A DNA stretch of 64,000 nucleotides from Anaerocolumna chitinilytica (lineage in GTDB: Bacteria; Bacillota; Clostridia; Lachnospirales; Lachnospiraceae), in assembly GCF_014218355.1 (NCBI RefSeq), contig NZ_AP023368.1, forward strand, positions 1,554,001 to 1,618,000, read 5' to 3'. Shown one piece after another: positions 18,216 through 25,707 of the stretch (position 1 is the first letter of the stretch; each line of letters begins with the position of its first letter). A program made the translations under genes and the position numbers. The notes beneath the pieces were generated by a model. The model did no database searches, had not been told where the DNA came from, and saw only the letters and a list, made by a program, of their open reading frames with translations.

Positions 18216-19328
18216 ATGACAGCTGTAAAGCTTAGAATAGCAGAATTAAGAAGAGAAAAAGGAGTAGGGCAGCAGGAATTGGCGGAGGTTTTAGGTGTAT
18301 CCTTTCAATCCGTCAGCAAATGGGAGAACGGTATAACAATGCCGGATATTACGCTGCTGCCTGACATAGCAGAGTATTTCCATATCTCAGTAGATGAATT
18401 ATTGGGGTTAAAGCCCTTGCATCGGCAGGAATATATACCAAGCGGCACGGATAACCGTGATACTTCAAATGGCAAGGAAAAGACTCTATATAAAAATAGA
18501 AAATACTTCTGGAATGGCGACTATATGGAATTTTTAATCAAGATGGTCTGGAAAGTGGAAACCTCCGTTGATGTGATTGAGTTTCGCTGCGGAGAGGGGT
18601 ATTTAGGGCACCAGCTGCTTTCTCTTCTGCCAATGGGAAGCACTTATACCGGTATTGACAATGAGTATTTCGCAGAAAAAGCAAAGTTAAAATTCAAGGA
18701 TTCTGGTTGCAGTGCAGAATTTATTGTGTCAGATATCTATTCCTTTGACACAGAAAAGAAATATGACATTGCTATCATCCAAGCTGGATTAAGGCATATG
18801 AACAGACCGGTGGAAGTGTTGAAAAAGATGAAAGATACCGTTAGAAAAGGTGGTCTCATCATAGCGGTAGATGTGAACAGAGAGTTTGAAAATACCGGGC
18901 TCTACATAGAAGATATGGACTATGAATATCTTTGTACGGGGTTTGATTTCCATAAGATCTGGAGGAAGGAATTGCAATGTGAAGGCAGAGATTACGCTAT
19001 TGGTATGAGGCTGCCCTTTTATATGCGGCAGTTGGGTCTCCATGATGTTGATATTCGAATAAATGACAGGGCTTTCTTTGTAAATCCAGATAGAGCGGAT
19101 TATGAACAGATGGTACAGGACTTTATTGATATTCGTGGGCTGGATAAATCCTTTGATATTCAAAAGAGGGAAAATATTATTGAGCATTTTATGAACAGAG
19201 GAATGGACAAATCCCAGGCAGAAGATTATATTAGCATGCAGTCTCAGTTAGCGGAGTATTTAAAAAGTAAAAAGGATAAGACATTCTTGAATATACAGGG
19301 ATTACTGATAACCTATGGTTGGAAGTAG
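18216..19328 (+). CDS. XRE-type HTH protein fused to a methyltransferase-like domain
   Basis: 370 residues. The N-terminal Cro/C1-type helix-turn-helix (about residues 5-60: IAELRREKG, then FQSVSKWENG and DELLGL) is followed by a class I methyltransferase-like domain from about residue 90. The SAM glycine motif is degenerate (IEFRCGEGYLG instead of DIGCGxG), though an acidic TGIDNEYF after beta-2 is kept. AAGGAGG sits 5 bp before the ATG at 18216; longer readings lack a ribosome site. The arrangement suggests a DNA-binding protein that senses SAM or a small metabolite, or a methyltransferase that regulates its own gene. Neither activity is proven by the sequence. Confidence 0.8.
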   Translation: MTAVKLRIAELRREKGVGQQELAEVLGVSFQSVSKWENGITMPDITLLPDIAEYFHISVDELLGLKPLHRQEYIPSGTDNRDTSNGKEKTLYKNRKYFWNGDYMEFLIKMVWKVETSVDVIEFRCGEGYLGHQLLSLLPMGSTYTGIDNEYFAEKAKLKFKDSGCSAEFIVSDIYSFDTEKKYDIAIIQAGLRHMNRPVEVLKKMKDTVRKGGLIIAVDVNREFENTGLYIEDMDYEYLCTGFDFHKIWRKELQCEGRDYAIGMRLPFYMRQLGLHDVDIRINDRAFFVNPDRADYEQMVQDFIDIRGLDKSFDIQKRENIIEHFMNRGMDKSQAEDYISMQSQLAEYLKSKKDKTFLNIQGLLITYGWK

Positions 19329-19392
19329 CTTTAAGAATAAACGAGAGGTTAATAATCAAGCGTATTATTAAAATAGCAAGTTGGTGGAGGAA

Positions 19393-19914
19393 ATGAAAAA
19401 AAAGCGAACGATAATGATATTTCCAAGGTTTCATAATATTGGGGTCATTAACGACATACGAAAAAAATATGACCCTTTGGCAGATAAGGTCTTGCCCCAT
19501 ATAACCTTGGTATTTCCTTTTGAGAGCGAACTTGGCAATGTTGAAATTATTGAATGGCTGTCGGTCTCTTTAAAGGACATAAAGCCATTTACATTAAGAA
19601 TGAGCGGATTTTCAAAGCAGTCTGATGTCTATGAAGATTATCTGTTCTTAAATATAACAGAGGGAAAAGAAGTAATTACAGGTATTCATGACAGTCTATA
19701 TCAGGGGATATTGGAAAAATACAAAGCAGATTATCCTTACGAGCCTCATATGACAGTTGGCAGGCCCCCATCAAGGGAAAAAACAGATAGTATTATTGAA
19801 AGTTTGGGAAGTGATAAGGAAATTTATGAAACAACCATTGATACCATATCAGTGGAAATGATTGGAGTAAACGAAGAATCGATTATAGAAATCGAGTATA
19901 AATTGTATAGATAA
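19393..19914 (+). CDS. 2H phosphoesterase superfamily protein (2'-5' RNA ligase-like)
   Basis: A 173-residue protein with two His-x-Thr motifs, PHITLVFPF (His36, Thr38) and EPHMTVGRP, that define the LigT/2H phosphoesterase fold. Such enzymes open 2',3'-cyclic phosphates or join or cleave 2'-5' RNA links; the physiological substrate is unknown here. The ATG at 19393 overlaps a GGTGGAGGAA ribosome site, and the TTG at 19381 lies inside that site. It stands alone on the + strand, 60 bp before a MITE-like hairpin that separates it from the convergent polymerase operon. Confidence 0.82.
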   Translation: MKKKRTIMIFPRFHNIGVINDIRKKYDPLADKVLPHITLVFPFESELGNVEIIEWLSVSLKDIKPFTLRMSGFSKQSDVYEDYLFLNITEGKEVITGIHDSLYQGILEKYKADYPYEPHMTVGRPPSREKTDSIIESLGSDKEIYETTIDTISVEMIGVNEESIIEIEYKLYR

Positions 19915-19974
19915 TCTCGCACCCTGTGATTTACAACCCAAAAAACATCTTCTATGGGATGACTGGAATCTAAG

Positions 19975-20079
19975 GGGCTGTGTTGCAAAATAGCTATAAT
20001 AAGCTCTAAAACCGGACAGGGAGTATAATAATACACCCTGTCCTTTCAAAAGAGTAAATTAGCTATTTTGCAACAGCCC
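19975..20079. mobile_element. MITE-like palindromic element (105 bp)
   Basis: Terminal inverted repeats GGGCTGTGTTGCAAAATAGC and, read from the other end, GGGCTGTTGCAAAATAGC frame a second palindrome (GGACAGGG / CCCTGTCC) inside, so the whole 105 bp folds as one imperfect hairpin. GGGCTGTTGCAAAA ends resemble insertion-sequence termini. No transposase is present. It may also act as a terminator between two convergent genes. No clear target duplication is seen. Confidence 0.6.
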
Positions 20080-20092
20080 ATTATTTCTTATC

Positions 20093-20347
20093 CTAATGGT
20101 TATAAAGGAACCATTTGTGGTGCTGCAGATTGTAGGCGATTTTAATCTGCTTTAATTTTTCCTCTACCTGAACATCGCAGATATACACAATATTATAGAT
20201 GCCGGCATACTTTTCTTCTTTTGAAAACAGAACATTTGCTATCTTGTAAGTACCCAAAGTATGGTCTTCATTTTCCAGACGAATAAAAGTAGGCTTAATC
20301 TCTCCTACAGTATTAAAGATGGCAACTACATCCACAGGTATGTTCAT
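20093..20347 (-). CDS. Small conserved protein downstream of the Y-family polymerase
   Basis: An 84-residue protein beginning MNIPVDVVAIFNTVGEIKP. It is mostly beta-strand, with no catalytic motif and no signal peptide. Its ATG overlaps the polymerase stop (ATGA), which implies translational coupling and expression from the same SOS-type promoter. I recall similar short genes coupled to DinB-like polymerases in clostridia, but no function is known to me. A polymerase accessory or damage-response role is inferred from the coupling only. Confidence 0.7.
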   Translation of the reverse strand: MNIPVDVVAIFNTVGEIKPTFIRLENEDHTLGTYKIANVLFSKEEKYAGIYNIVYICDVQVEEKLKQIKIAYNLQHHKWFLYNH

Positions 20348-21609
20348 TCTATTGTCACTCCTTCATAATTTGCAAATCTCTTTTCTTTACTGATTCCACC
20401 TGCCATATGGTATAGAGAGCTGTTTAAGAAGGAAGCTCTGAATATGGCATCATCGCCATAAGAATCTCTGATGGAATCAATGGCAACATCTAATTTATGC
20501 ATTCTTTCATAGTTCATATTGAGATCAAAAAGATTCATTTGCCGTAATCCCATAGACTCCGTTACTTTACTGGTGTGTATCCCTAAATTTCGTAATGGGA
20601 CTCCTGACCATAACTGATTAAAAAGTTTACACGCAGCTCTCCATATTTCTTCCGTTATATTCGTAGTGCTGTTCAGATTACATTGGTGGGAGTAACGGTT
20701 GAAATCACAATCCACCAAGCTGATTGCCACAACGGAGATTTCTAACTTGTCAGCCCGAAGGCGTGCGGCAACCGTTTCTGAAAGTGAGAGAAATACCTGA
20801 TAAGCTACCTCCTTGTCAGTAATATCAAACGCTATGGTTATACTATTTCCATAACCCTTTTGTCGTGGTGCCTCGGATACGACCGAAGAAAAATCATAGC
20901 CATTTGCAAATGCCCATATAATCTCTCCCTGGGTTTTTAGATGTGACCTTAAGATAGCCGGGTCTGTAGCTGCCAGTTCGCCGATTGTATGGATGCCAAG
21001 AGAGAAGAGCTTCTTGGTAGTTGCTCTGCCTACAAAGAATAATTCACTGACAGGCAAGTGCCACATCTTAGCTTTCAACTCATTCGGAAATAAGGAATGA
21101 GCAAGATTAGGTTTTTTAAAATCACCTGCCATTTTGGCCAGCATTTTATTGCTGGAAACCCCAACATTGACAGTGAACCCAAGGTTTTTATAAATTGTAT
21201 CCTTAATCAGATTAGCGGTTACCATCGGAGGGCCGTAAAGTTCTACCGTGCCGGTCATATCACAAAAGGCTTCGTCTACAGAATATTGCTCGACGCAGGG
21301 AGAAAAATCCTGTAACACTTCGATAAATGCACGGGAAGCATGTTCATATAAATCATAATGAGGTGGAATAAGGAGTAAGTCAGGACATTTCTTTAATGCT
21401 GTTCCTACCATTTCACCGGTTTGAATATGAAATTTTTTTGCGGGTAAAGATTTGGCTAAAATAATACCGTGACGTACCTGTTTATCTCCTGCAATAGCAG
21501 AAGGTACCTCACGCAAATCTTTTGAACCGCCCAGAGTCTTTAAGCGATAGACCGCTTCCCAACTCAAGAAAGCAGAATTTACATCAATATGAAATATCAC
21601 CTTTTCCAT
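20344..21609 (-). CDS. dinB: Y-family DNA polymerase (DNA polymerase IV-like)
   Basis: A 421-residue lesion-bypass polymerase of the DinB/UmuC family. Catalytic metal ligands are visible at Asp9 (FHIDVNSAF) and Asp112-Glu113 (YSVDEAFCD). A helix-hairpin-helix segment near LFSLGIHTIGELAA and a little-finger domain follow. It copies damaged templates with low fidelity. The promoter spacer contains a LexA-type box and a second box lies over the predicted start point, so it is very likely SOS-controlled. The coupled 84-residue gene follows. It could equally be called a UmuC-like protein; the family assignment is firm. Confidence 0.92.
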   Translation of the reverse strand: MEKVIFHIDVNSAFLSWEAVYRLKTLGGSKDLREVPSAIAGDKQVRHGIILAKSLPAKKFHIQTGEMVGTALKKCPDLLLIPPHYDLYEHASRAFIEVLQDFSPCVEQYSVDEAFCDMTGTVELYGPPMVTANLIKDTIYKNLGFTVNVGVSSNKMLAKMAGDFKKPNLAHSLFPNELKAKMWHLPVSELFFVGRATTKKLFSLGIHTIGELAATDPAILRSHLKTQGEIIWAFANGYDFSSVVSEAPRQKGYGNSITIAFDITDKEVAYQVFLSLSETVAARLRADKLEISVVAISLVDCDFNRYSHQCNLNSTTNITEEIWRAACKLFNQLWSGVPLRNLGIHTSKVTESMGLRQMNLFDLNMNYERMHKLDVAIDSIRDSYGDDAIFRASFLNSSLYHMAGGISKEKRFANYEGVTIE

Positions 21610-21630
21610 CTCATTACCTCACATAATTAA

Positions 21631-21684
21631 ATAGAACATGTGTTTGCTAAAAATAAGTATAGCAAACACATGTTCTATTGTAAA
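21631..21684 (-). promoter_or_regulatory. SOS-type promoter with two LexA-like boxes before dinB
   Basis: On the minus strand, TTTACA (21679-21684) and TATACT (21656-21661) are spaced exactly 17 bp. An 18-bp perfect inverted repeat, AGAACATGTGTTTGCT type (21631-21648 and 21661-21678), puts one GAAC-N4-GTTT box in the spacer and one just after the -10. GAAC-N4-GTTY is the Gram-positive LexA/DinR consensus core. Confidence 0.8.
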
Positions 21685-21741
21685 GAGGTAATTTATTACA
21701 AATAAAAAAATTTAGTGCTTGGTTGCACCATTGATAATTGG

Positions 21742-22518
21742 TTACATCTTTTCTGCCAAGTAAAGAACACACAAATAAGGACGCTCAATGTATCCATTAT
21801 GTTTATCAGCCAATTTAATCAGTTCATGATAAGCCATTTGCTTTTCTTTCTCTGATTTTTGAAGAAATCGATTGCCTGTTAGAGCAAATCCATAATACTC
21901 GTCTGCTGTATACTTTTGTTTCCAGCGTGAGCGTATGACTTTTGGCTTTAAGAACAATCCACTCCCCTCAATTTCTGCAGTAACGGAAGCAATTCGTTTT
22001 TCACAAGCTTCCTCGGAAAGAAAATCGGCAAAACCTCCATAGGTATCAGATATGGCTAACAGTTCGTTATCCAAATCATTGTCATAAGTAATGTACATAT
22101 TCCAGAACAATGCTAAGTATCCTCTGTCTTTCAGGGCAAGAGCACACTTTTGATAACCGATAGGCTGAGGAATCCAGTGAAATGCCTGAGCAGAGAAAAT
22201 AGCATCATAAGAATTTGGTACGGTATTGAATTCCTCAAAACGAGCTGTCTCAAACTTAAAATTCTCGTTTTTAAATCTTGAATTGCCGATATGTACTAAA
22301 TCAGCTCCGGGATCAATACAAAGAATTTCAAAGCCTTTATTGGTAAATAACTCTGTTGCTTTTCCGCTGCCGGCGCCTACTTCAAGTAGCCTTGCTCCCC
22401 TGGTTAATTTAGCCTGATCAATAAACGATTGGATAATATCTTTGGGATAAGTTGGTCTGAATTTGTCATAATAATCAGCGGCTTGATTAAATACTTCACT
22501 CTCTTTTTTCCAATCCAT
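21742..22518 (-). CDS. Class I SAM-dependent methyltransferase
   Basis: A 258-residue Methyltransf_11-type enzyme. Motif I is LLEVGAGSGKATEL (about residues 59-72), an acidic ILCIDPGAD follows beta-2, and FSAQAFHWI is the family's motif after beta-4. The N-terminal FNQAADYYDKFRPTYP is typical of a clostridial and bacillar group annotated only as class I methyltransferases. AAGGAGA lies 9 bp before the ATG. Its own TTGTCA-18-TATAAT promoter is present, diverging from the attenuator-like leader. The substrate is unknown. Confidence 0.88.
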   Translation of the reverse strand: MDWKKESEVFNQAADYYDKFRPTYPKDIIQSFIDQAKLTRGARLLEVGAGSGKATELFTNKGFEILCIDPGADLVHIGNSRFKNENFKFETARFEEFNTVPNSYDAIFSAQAFHWIPQPIGYQKCALALKDRGYLALFWNMYITYDNDLDNELLAISDTYGGFADFLSEEACEKRIASVTAEIEGSGLFLKPKVIRSRWKQKYTADEYYGFALTGNRFLQKSEKEKQMAYHELIKLADKHNGYIERPYLCVLYLAEKM

Positions 22519-22562
22519 AACAGTAATCTCCTTCTATCGAATGAGGTTCTGATTGTTCCTTT

Positions 22563-22592
22563 ATTATACAATATGTTCCATCTGGATGACAA
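22563..22592 (-). promoter_or_regulatory. Promoter of the methyltransferase gene
   Basis: On the minus strand TTGTCA (22587-22592) and TATAAT (22563-22568) are separated by 18 bp, about 45 bp ahead of the methyltransferase start. Confidence 0.6.
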
Positions 22593-22635
22593 CTAAGAAC
22601 AGCGGATTTTTATTGCAATAATGACTATGATAAGA

Positions 22636-22664
22636 TTGACAAAGACGATAATTTCCTTTATACT
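22636..22664 (+). promoter_or_regulatory. Consensus promoter of an attenuator-like leader
   Basis: TTGACA (22636-22641), 17 bp, TATACT (22659-22664). It faces the short leader ORF, two hairpins, the truncated rsgA and the APH-type gene. Confidence 0.8.
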
Positions 22665-22714
22665 AAACCTAATCCAATAGGATAAATTTTACTCTCGAAA
22701 GGGGTTGACTAAAA

Positions 22715-22744
22715 ATGGCAGTATGTAAGGTGATTGATTTATAA
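22715..22744 (+). CDS. Nine-codon leader peptide
   Basis: A GAAAGGGG ribosome site precedes ATG and the peptide MAVCKVIDL before TAA. Its position between a consensus promoter and an intrinsic terminator, far from any long ORF, is that of a leader peptide controlling transcription attenuation. The role is inferred from layout; coding has not been shown. Confidence 0.45.
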   Translation: MAVCKVIDL

Positions 22745-22835
22745 ACTGAATATGGGCATATCGATATAGGATACACTTGTCTTAGTTCTTTATGCTGCCT
22801 AAAAGTAACCTTTCGTGAATACTATAAATTCTGTA

Positions 22836-22926
22836 GCACACCTTAGGTGTGTTATTTTTATGTGATTTTATATCACTCAAAACCGCAGATTTGTAGCTTT
22901 TTAAGGCTGCCTGTCTGCGGTTTTTT
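22836..22926 (+). terminator. Tandem hairpins ending in an intrinsic terminator within the leader
   Basis: A first hairpin (GCACACC 22836-22842 / GGTGTGT 22846-22852) ends in TTATTTTTA. A second has AAAACCGCAGA (22879-22889) pairing with TCTGCGGTTTT (22914-22924) and a T-run. The second is a strong Rho-independent terminator lying before, not after, the downstream genes, as expected of an attenuator. Confidence 0.7.
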
Positions 22927-23028
22927 GCGCCTTTTGGGATGTATCCATATTCAGAAGAATTTTACACTTGGTTTTTATGAATGAAGCAGTCTTTATAGGA
23001 AATGAGGAAAAACAAAAAGGAGATAGGA

Positions 23029-23211
23029 ATGATTAATTTACAAGATTATGGATATAAGGAAAGAATTGAAGCAGATAAGATGGGGTTGATTCCGGCAAGA
23101 GTTATGGAGGTTCACCGAAATCTGTATAAGGTTATTTGCCAATTCGGGGAAGGGGCAGCAACCTTAAAAGGGTCATTGCTTAATGCACGGAGGAGAAAGC
23201 TTCCTCTCTAA
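23029..23211 (+). pseudogene. Truncated rsgA-like gene (ribosome-assembly GTPase), N-terminal part only
   Basis: AAAAGGAG precedes an ATG and 60 codons. MINLQDYGYKERIEADK, then ARVMEVHRNLYKVIC, match the N-terminal OB-fold of RsgA/YjeQ. The reading then turns to RRRKLPL and a stop; the GTPase and zinc domains are missing. In another frame the next bases read GGESFLSKIETRIAEIYSRA before a stop at about 23250, which looks like the tail of a gene joined out of frame. A deletion scar is likely. Confidence 0.65.
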
Positions 23212-23283
23212 AATCGAAACGCGTATTGCAGAAATCTATAGCCGAGCATAACCGGCATTTTAAGAAAAAAGGAGATTATAAGA

Positions 23284-24309
23284 ATGAATAGATATAACGA
23301 AAGACAGTTAAAGAAAGAAACACTGACCCAGGTCTTAAGTAAAATGTCAGGTAAGAATATAATAGATGCCAGCTACCAAACCAAACAATTGCAAGGTGGA
23401 ACCTTGGGAGAGGTTTGGCTTGTTACTGGCATAGCTGAAGCGGCTGATGGCTTAAAGCAGCCGTATAAGGTAGTTCTAAAAATTCAGAAGAAATGGGAAC
23501 GTTACGGAGATCCGGATTCATGGCGCCGGGAATATGACCTCTATAGGTCAGAGCTCGGTAAGGTTTTTACCGATTCCTTTCGATGGCCGGAATGTTATTT
23601 TCTAGAAATCAAGGATGAGGAAATACAGATCTGGATGGAGTATATCGATGGAATATCCGGTCTTGACCTAACCGGTGAAATGTATGAGCGGGCGGCGGAG
23701 GAATTAGGGCGATTTCAAGGCAGGTTGTATGCCGAGCAGCCAACTTTTTTCCGGAACTTGAATAACCTCAGCTCTGTTGATTATGCGAAAAATTATTATC
23801 TGCATTATAGGTCATGGGAAGTGGTTTACAATTACATACGTTCCGATGACTGTGATATTCCGAGGCACTTATGCAAAATGCTTATTGACCTTGATGAGAA
23901 TGCAGATGAAATCTTCAGCCGCATTGAAAAGCTGCCTAAAGTACTTTGCCACAGAGATTTTTGGGTGGCGAATATATTTTATTCAGATGATAAAATTCGT
24001 ATTATAGATTGGGATACCGCCGGCTGGGGCTATCTGGGCGAGGATCTGGCTAGCCTGATTGCAGACGAAGCCGATGTTGAACATATGGTGGACTACTACC
24101 ATAGATGTATTCCGGCTTATTATAAAGGTTTTTCGGAATATGCAGACCTTTCTCATATTACGGATCCTTGTATCCGCGAAATAATTCTTATAATGTTCGG
24201 GTATAGATTAATTGAATGGTATATGTTCGCAGAATCCTCGGATACGAAAACACAGCATCTGAAGACTCTTCAAAAAATATATGAATTCGAGGGAATACAG
24301 ATGAATTAA
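23284..24309 (+). CDS. Aminoglycoside-phosphotransferase-family kinase (APH fold)
   Basis: A 341-residue protein of the APH/choline-kinase-like fold. The catalytic loop CHRDFWVANIF supplies Asp225 and Asn230, and IIDWDTAG supplies the metal-binding Asp242. The N-terminal lobe has a GGTLGEVWLV glycine loop. AAAAGGAG lies before the ATG. Family members phosphorylate antibiotics, choline, sugars or amino alcohols, so resistance cannot be claimed from the fold. It sits downstream of a leader-peptide/terminator arrangement and a broken ribosome-related gene and ends at a clear terminator (24376-24409). This makes ribosome-stress-linked expression an attractive guess only. Confidence 0.85.
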   Translation: MNRYNERQLKKETLTQVLSKMSGKNIIDASYQTKQLQGGTLGEVWLVTGIAEAADGLKQPYKVVLKIQKKWERYGDPDSWRREYDLYRSELGKVFTDSFRWPECYFLEIKDEEIQIWMEYIDGISGLDLTGEMYERAAEELGRFQGRLYAEQPTFFRNLNNLSSVDYAKNYYLHYRSWEVVYNYIRSDDCDIPRHLCKMLIDLDENADEIFSRIEKLPKVLCHRDFWVANIFYSDDKIRIIDWDTAGWGYLGEDLASLIADEADVEHMVDYYHRCIPAYYKGFSEYADLSHITDPCIREIILIMFGYRLIEWYMFAESSDTKTQHLKTLQKIYEFEGIQMN

Positions 24310-24375
24310 GTTCAAGCGCCAGTTGGTTTGGTGTGCTACCTGACAAAATAGGACAATGAAAAACAATATATTTTC

Positions 24376-24409
24376 TTCCGTCAGTCAATTAATTGGCTGA
24401 CGGAATTTT
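24376..24409 (+). terminator. Rho-independent terminator of the APH-type gene
   Basis: TTCCGTCAGTCAATT (24376-24390) pairs with AATTGGCTGACGGAA (24391-24405), with a T-run after it. Confidence 0.8.
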
Positions 24410-24448
24410 TATGCTGTCCGCTATATATTATGAAATTTCGCTGAAAAC

Positions 24449-25348
24449 TTAGCTGTTTGCATTGCTGCTTTCGTATTTTTCACGGGATTTACTATATTCA
24501 TTGGACCAGTCTAAATCACGATAGTGTTCTGCACGAGAATCAGTACGTATAAAATCCATTAATTCATCCAGCATGTGAATTGGCCATATTGGTTGGTCGA
24601 TATCCGCTGTTGTATACTTTTTCTTTTCTAACATATCAAAGCCAAAAATGTCTTTTACATGGGGCTTTTTTGCTTCGCCAATAATATAGGCAACTAAATG
24701 TGCGGGTACGAACATAATACCGCCCTTATAACCATATACAATATCTCCGGGAAGGCAGACTGCCGCACCGATTTTTACAGGTGTATTATATCCTGTTATG
24801 ACAAAATCCTTAATGGGAGTGGGGTCATTGCCACGATAGTAAATCTGAAGGTTGTCAATTTTCTGAATCTGCTCAATATCCCGGATACCTCCCCAGATAA
24901 CAGCGCCGCCGGTTTTCGTGTTATTCGCAACTGCTGTTGAAAGATTACCTCCCATAAAGGTTCCTTCATATATTTTGTCATACATATCAATGACAGCGAC
25001 ATCTCCCTCTACCAGTTTATCCACTACCCATAGGTTATGGGTGCCCCGTCTTCCTTCGGAATGTCCGATTTCTTCCGCTAATTCAAATAAATCAGGTCTA
25101 GCCGGCATATAAGCTGCTGTTACTGCCCGTCCTATCAATTTACGGTTGTCATTATGTATCTGATATAGATGGGATTCAAACTGGTTTTTGTAACCCAATT
25201 CCCAAAGCGGTTCCCAAATCTGTTCCTGTGTTAACTTCTTGAGTTCTTCGATCATCTCATCCGAAACTCTTGGGCGTCCATCCGAAAAGCGTTCGCCTTT
25301 CCATAGAGAGGTCAATTGAATGATATCTTCTTTGTTATTAAAATGCAT
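24449..25348 (-). CDS. RraA-like protein (probable 2-keto acid aldolase-type)
   Basis: 299 residues with an RraA/HMG-aldolase-like core from about residue 60. The signature GGAVIWGGIRDIEQI carries the Gly-Gly-x-Arg-Asp used for metal and substrate binding in 4-hydroxy-4-methyl-2-oxoglutarate aldolases. The N-terminal 60 residues and a C-terminal tail are extra compared with the 160-residue RraA regulator. GGAGG precedes ATG at 25348; the in-frame TTG at 25360 overlaps it. It diverges from a sugar-acid dehydratase-like enolase-superfamily gene, so a natural role is to cleave or further process the keto-deoxy acid that enzyme makes. This is inference; no product is proven. Confidence 0.82.
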   Translation of the reverse strand: MHFNNKEDIIQLTSLWKGERFSDGRPRVSDEMIEELKKLTQEQIWEPLWELGYKNQFESHLYQIHNDNRKLIGRAVTAAYMPARPDLFELAEEIGHSEGRRGTHNLWVVDKLVEGDVAVIDMYDKIYEGTFMGGNLSTAVANNTKTGGAVIWGGIRDIEQIQKIDNLQIYYRGNDPTPIKDFVITGYNTPVKIGAAVCLPGDIVYGYKGGIMFVPAHLVAYIIGEAKKPHVKDIFGFDMLEKKKYTTADIDQPIWPIHMLDELMDFIRTDSRAEHYRDLDWSNEYSKSREKYESSNANS

Positions 25349-25386
25349 AGCTACCTCCAAGTAATTTATATTAAAATATAAAGTAA

Positions 25387-25408
25387 TAATAATGCATATG
25401 CATTATTA
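25387..25408. promoter_or_regulatory. 22-bp perfect palindrome, putative LacI-family operator
   Basis: TAATAATGCATATGCATTATTA is a perfect palindrome about 40 bp before the RraA-like start. Related AATG...CATT sites occur at 25459-25471 and, in the LacI promoter, near 28223-28235. Confidence 0.4.
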
Positions 25409-25515
25409 AATCAATATAAAATACAATTAATAATGTAAAAAAGTTATTATTGTCAATAAATGCACTACATTAATATCAAAAATCACAAAGAAAAATAAAA
25501 TAATGAATCGGTTAA

Positions 25516-25544
25516 TTGACATAAACGTGTAAACGGAGTATAAT
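25516..25544 (+). promoter_or_regulatory. Consensus promoter of the dehydratase-like gene
   Basis: TTGACA (25516-25521), 17 bp, TATAAT (25539-25544): a perfect consensus, so it would need repression. An inverted repeat ATGCACT-ATAA-AGTGCAT (25579-25596) lies about 30 bp past the expected start point and may be the operator. Confidence 0.8.
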
Positions 25545-25578
25545 ACATTTATATTGCAAAATACATAAAAATAGAATA

Positions 25579-25596
25579 ATGCACTATAAAGTGCAT
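25579..25596. promoter_or_regulatory. Inverted repeat ATGCACT/AGTGCAT, putative operator
   Basis: A 7-bp perfect inverted repeat with a 4-bp spacer just downstream of a consensus promoter. It shares the ATGCA word with the palindrome at 25387. The likely binder is the LacI-type regulator encoded at 27165-28187. Confidence 0.4.
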
Positions 25597-25707
25597 GCTA
25601 TTGTGCGGACATCGGAAAATTATTATTAATGGGAGGCGGATAGATTGAAACAGGATCTTTCGTTGAAATGGTTTCCGATAATTTAACAATAAACAGAGGT
25701 GACAAAT

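Noticed and set aside
23284..24309. Firm call of an aminoglycoside-resistance gene
   Set aside because: Only the general APH kinase fold is supported; many family members phosphorylate metabolites.
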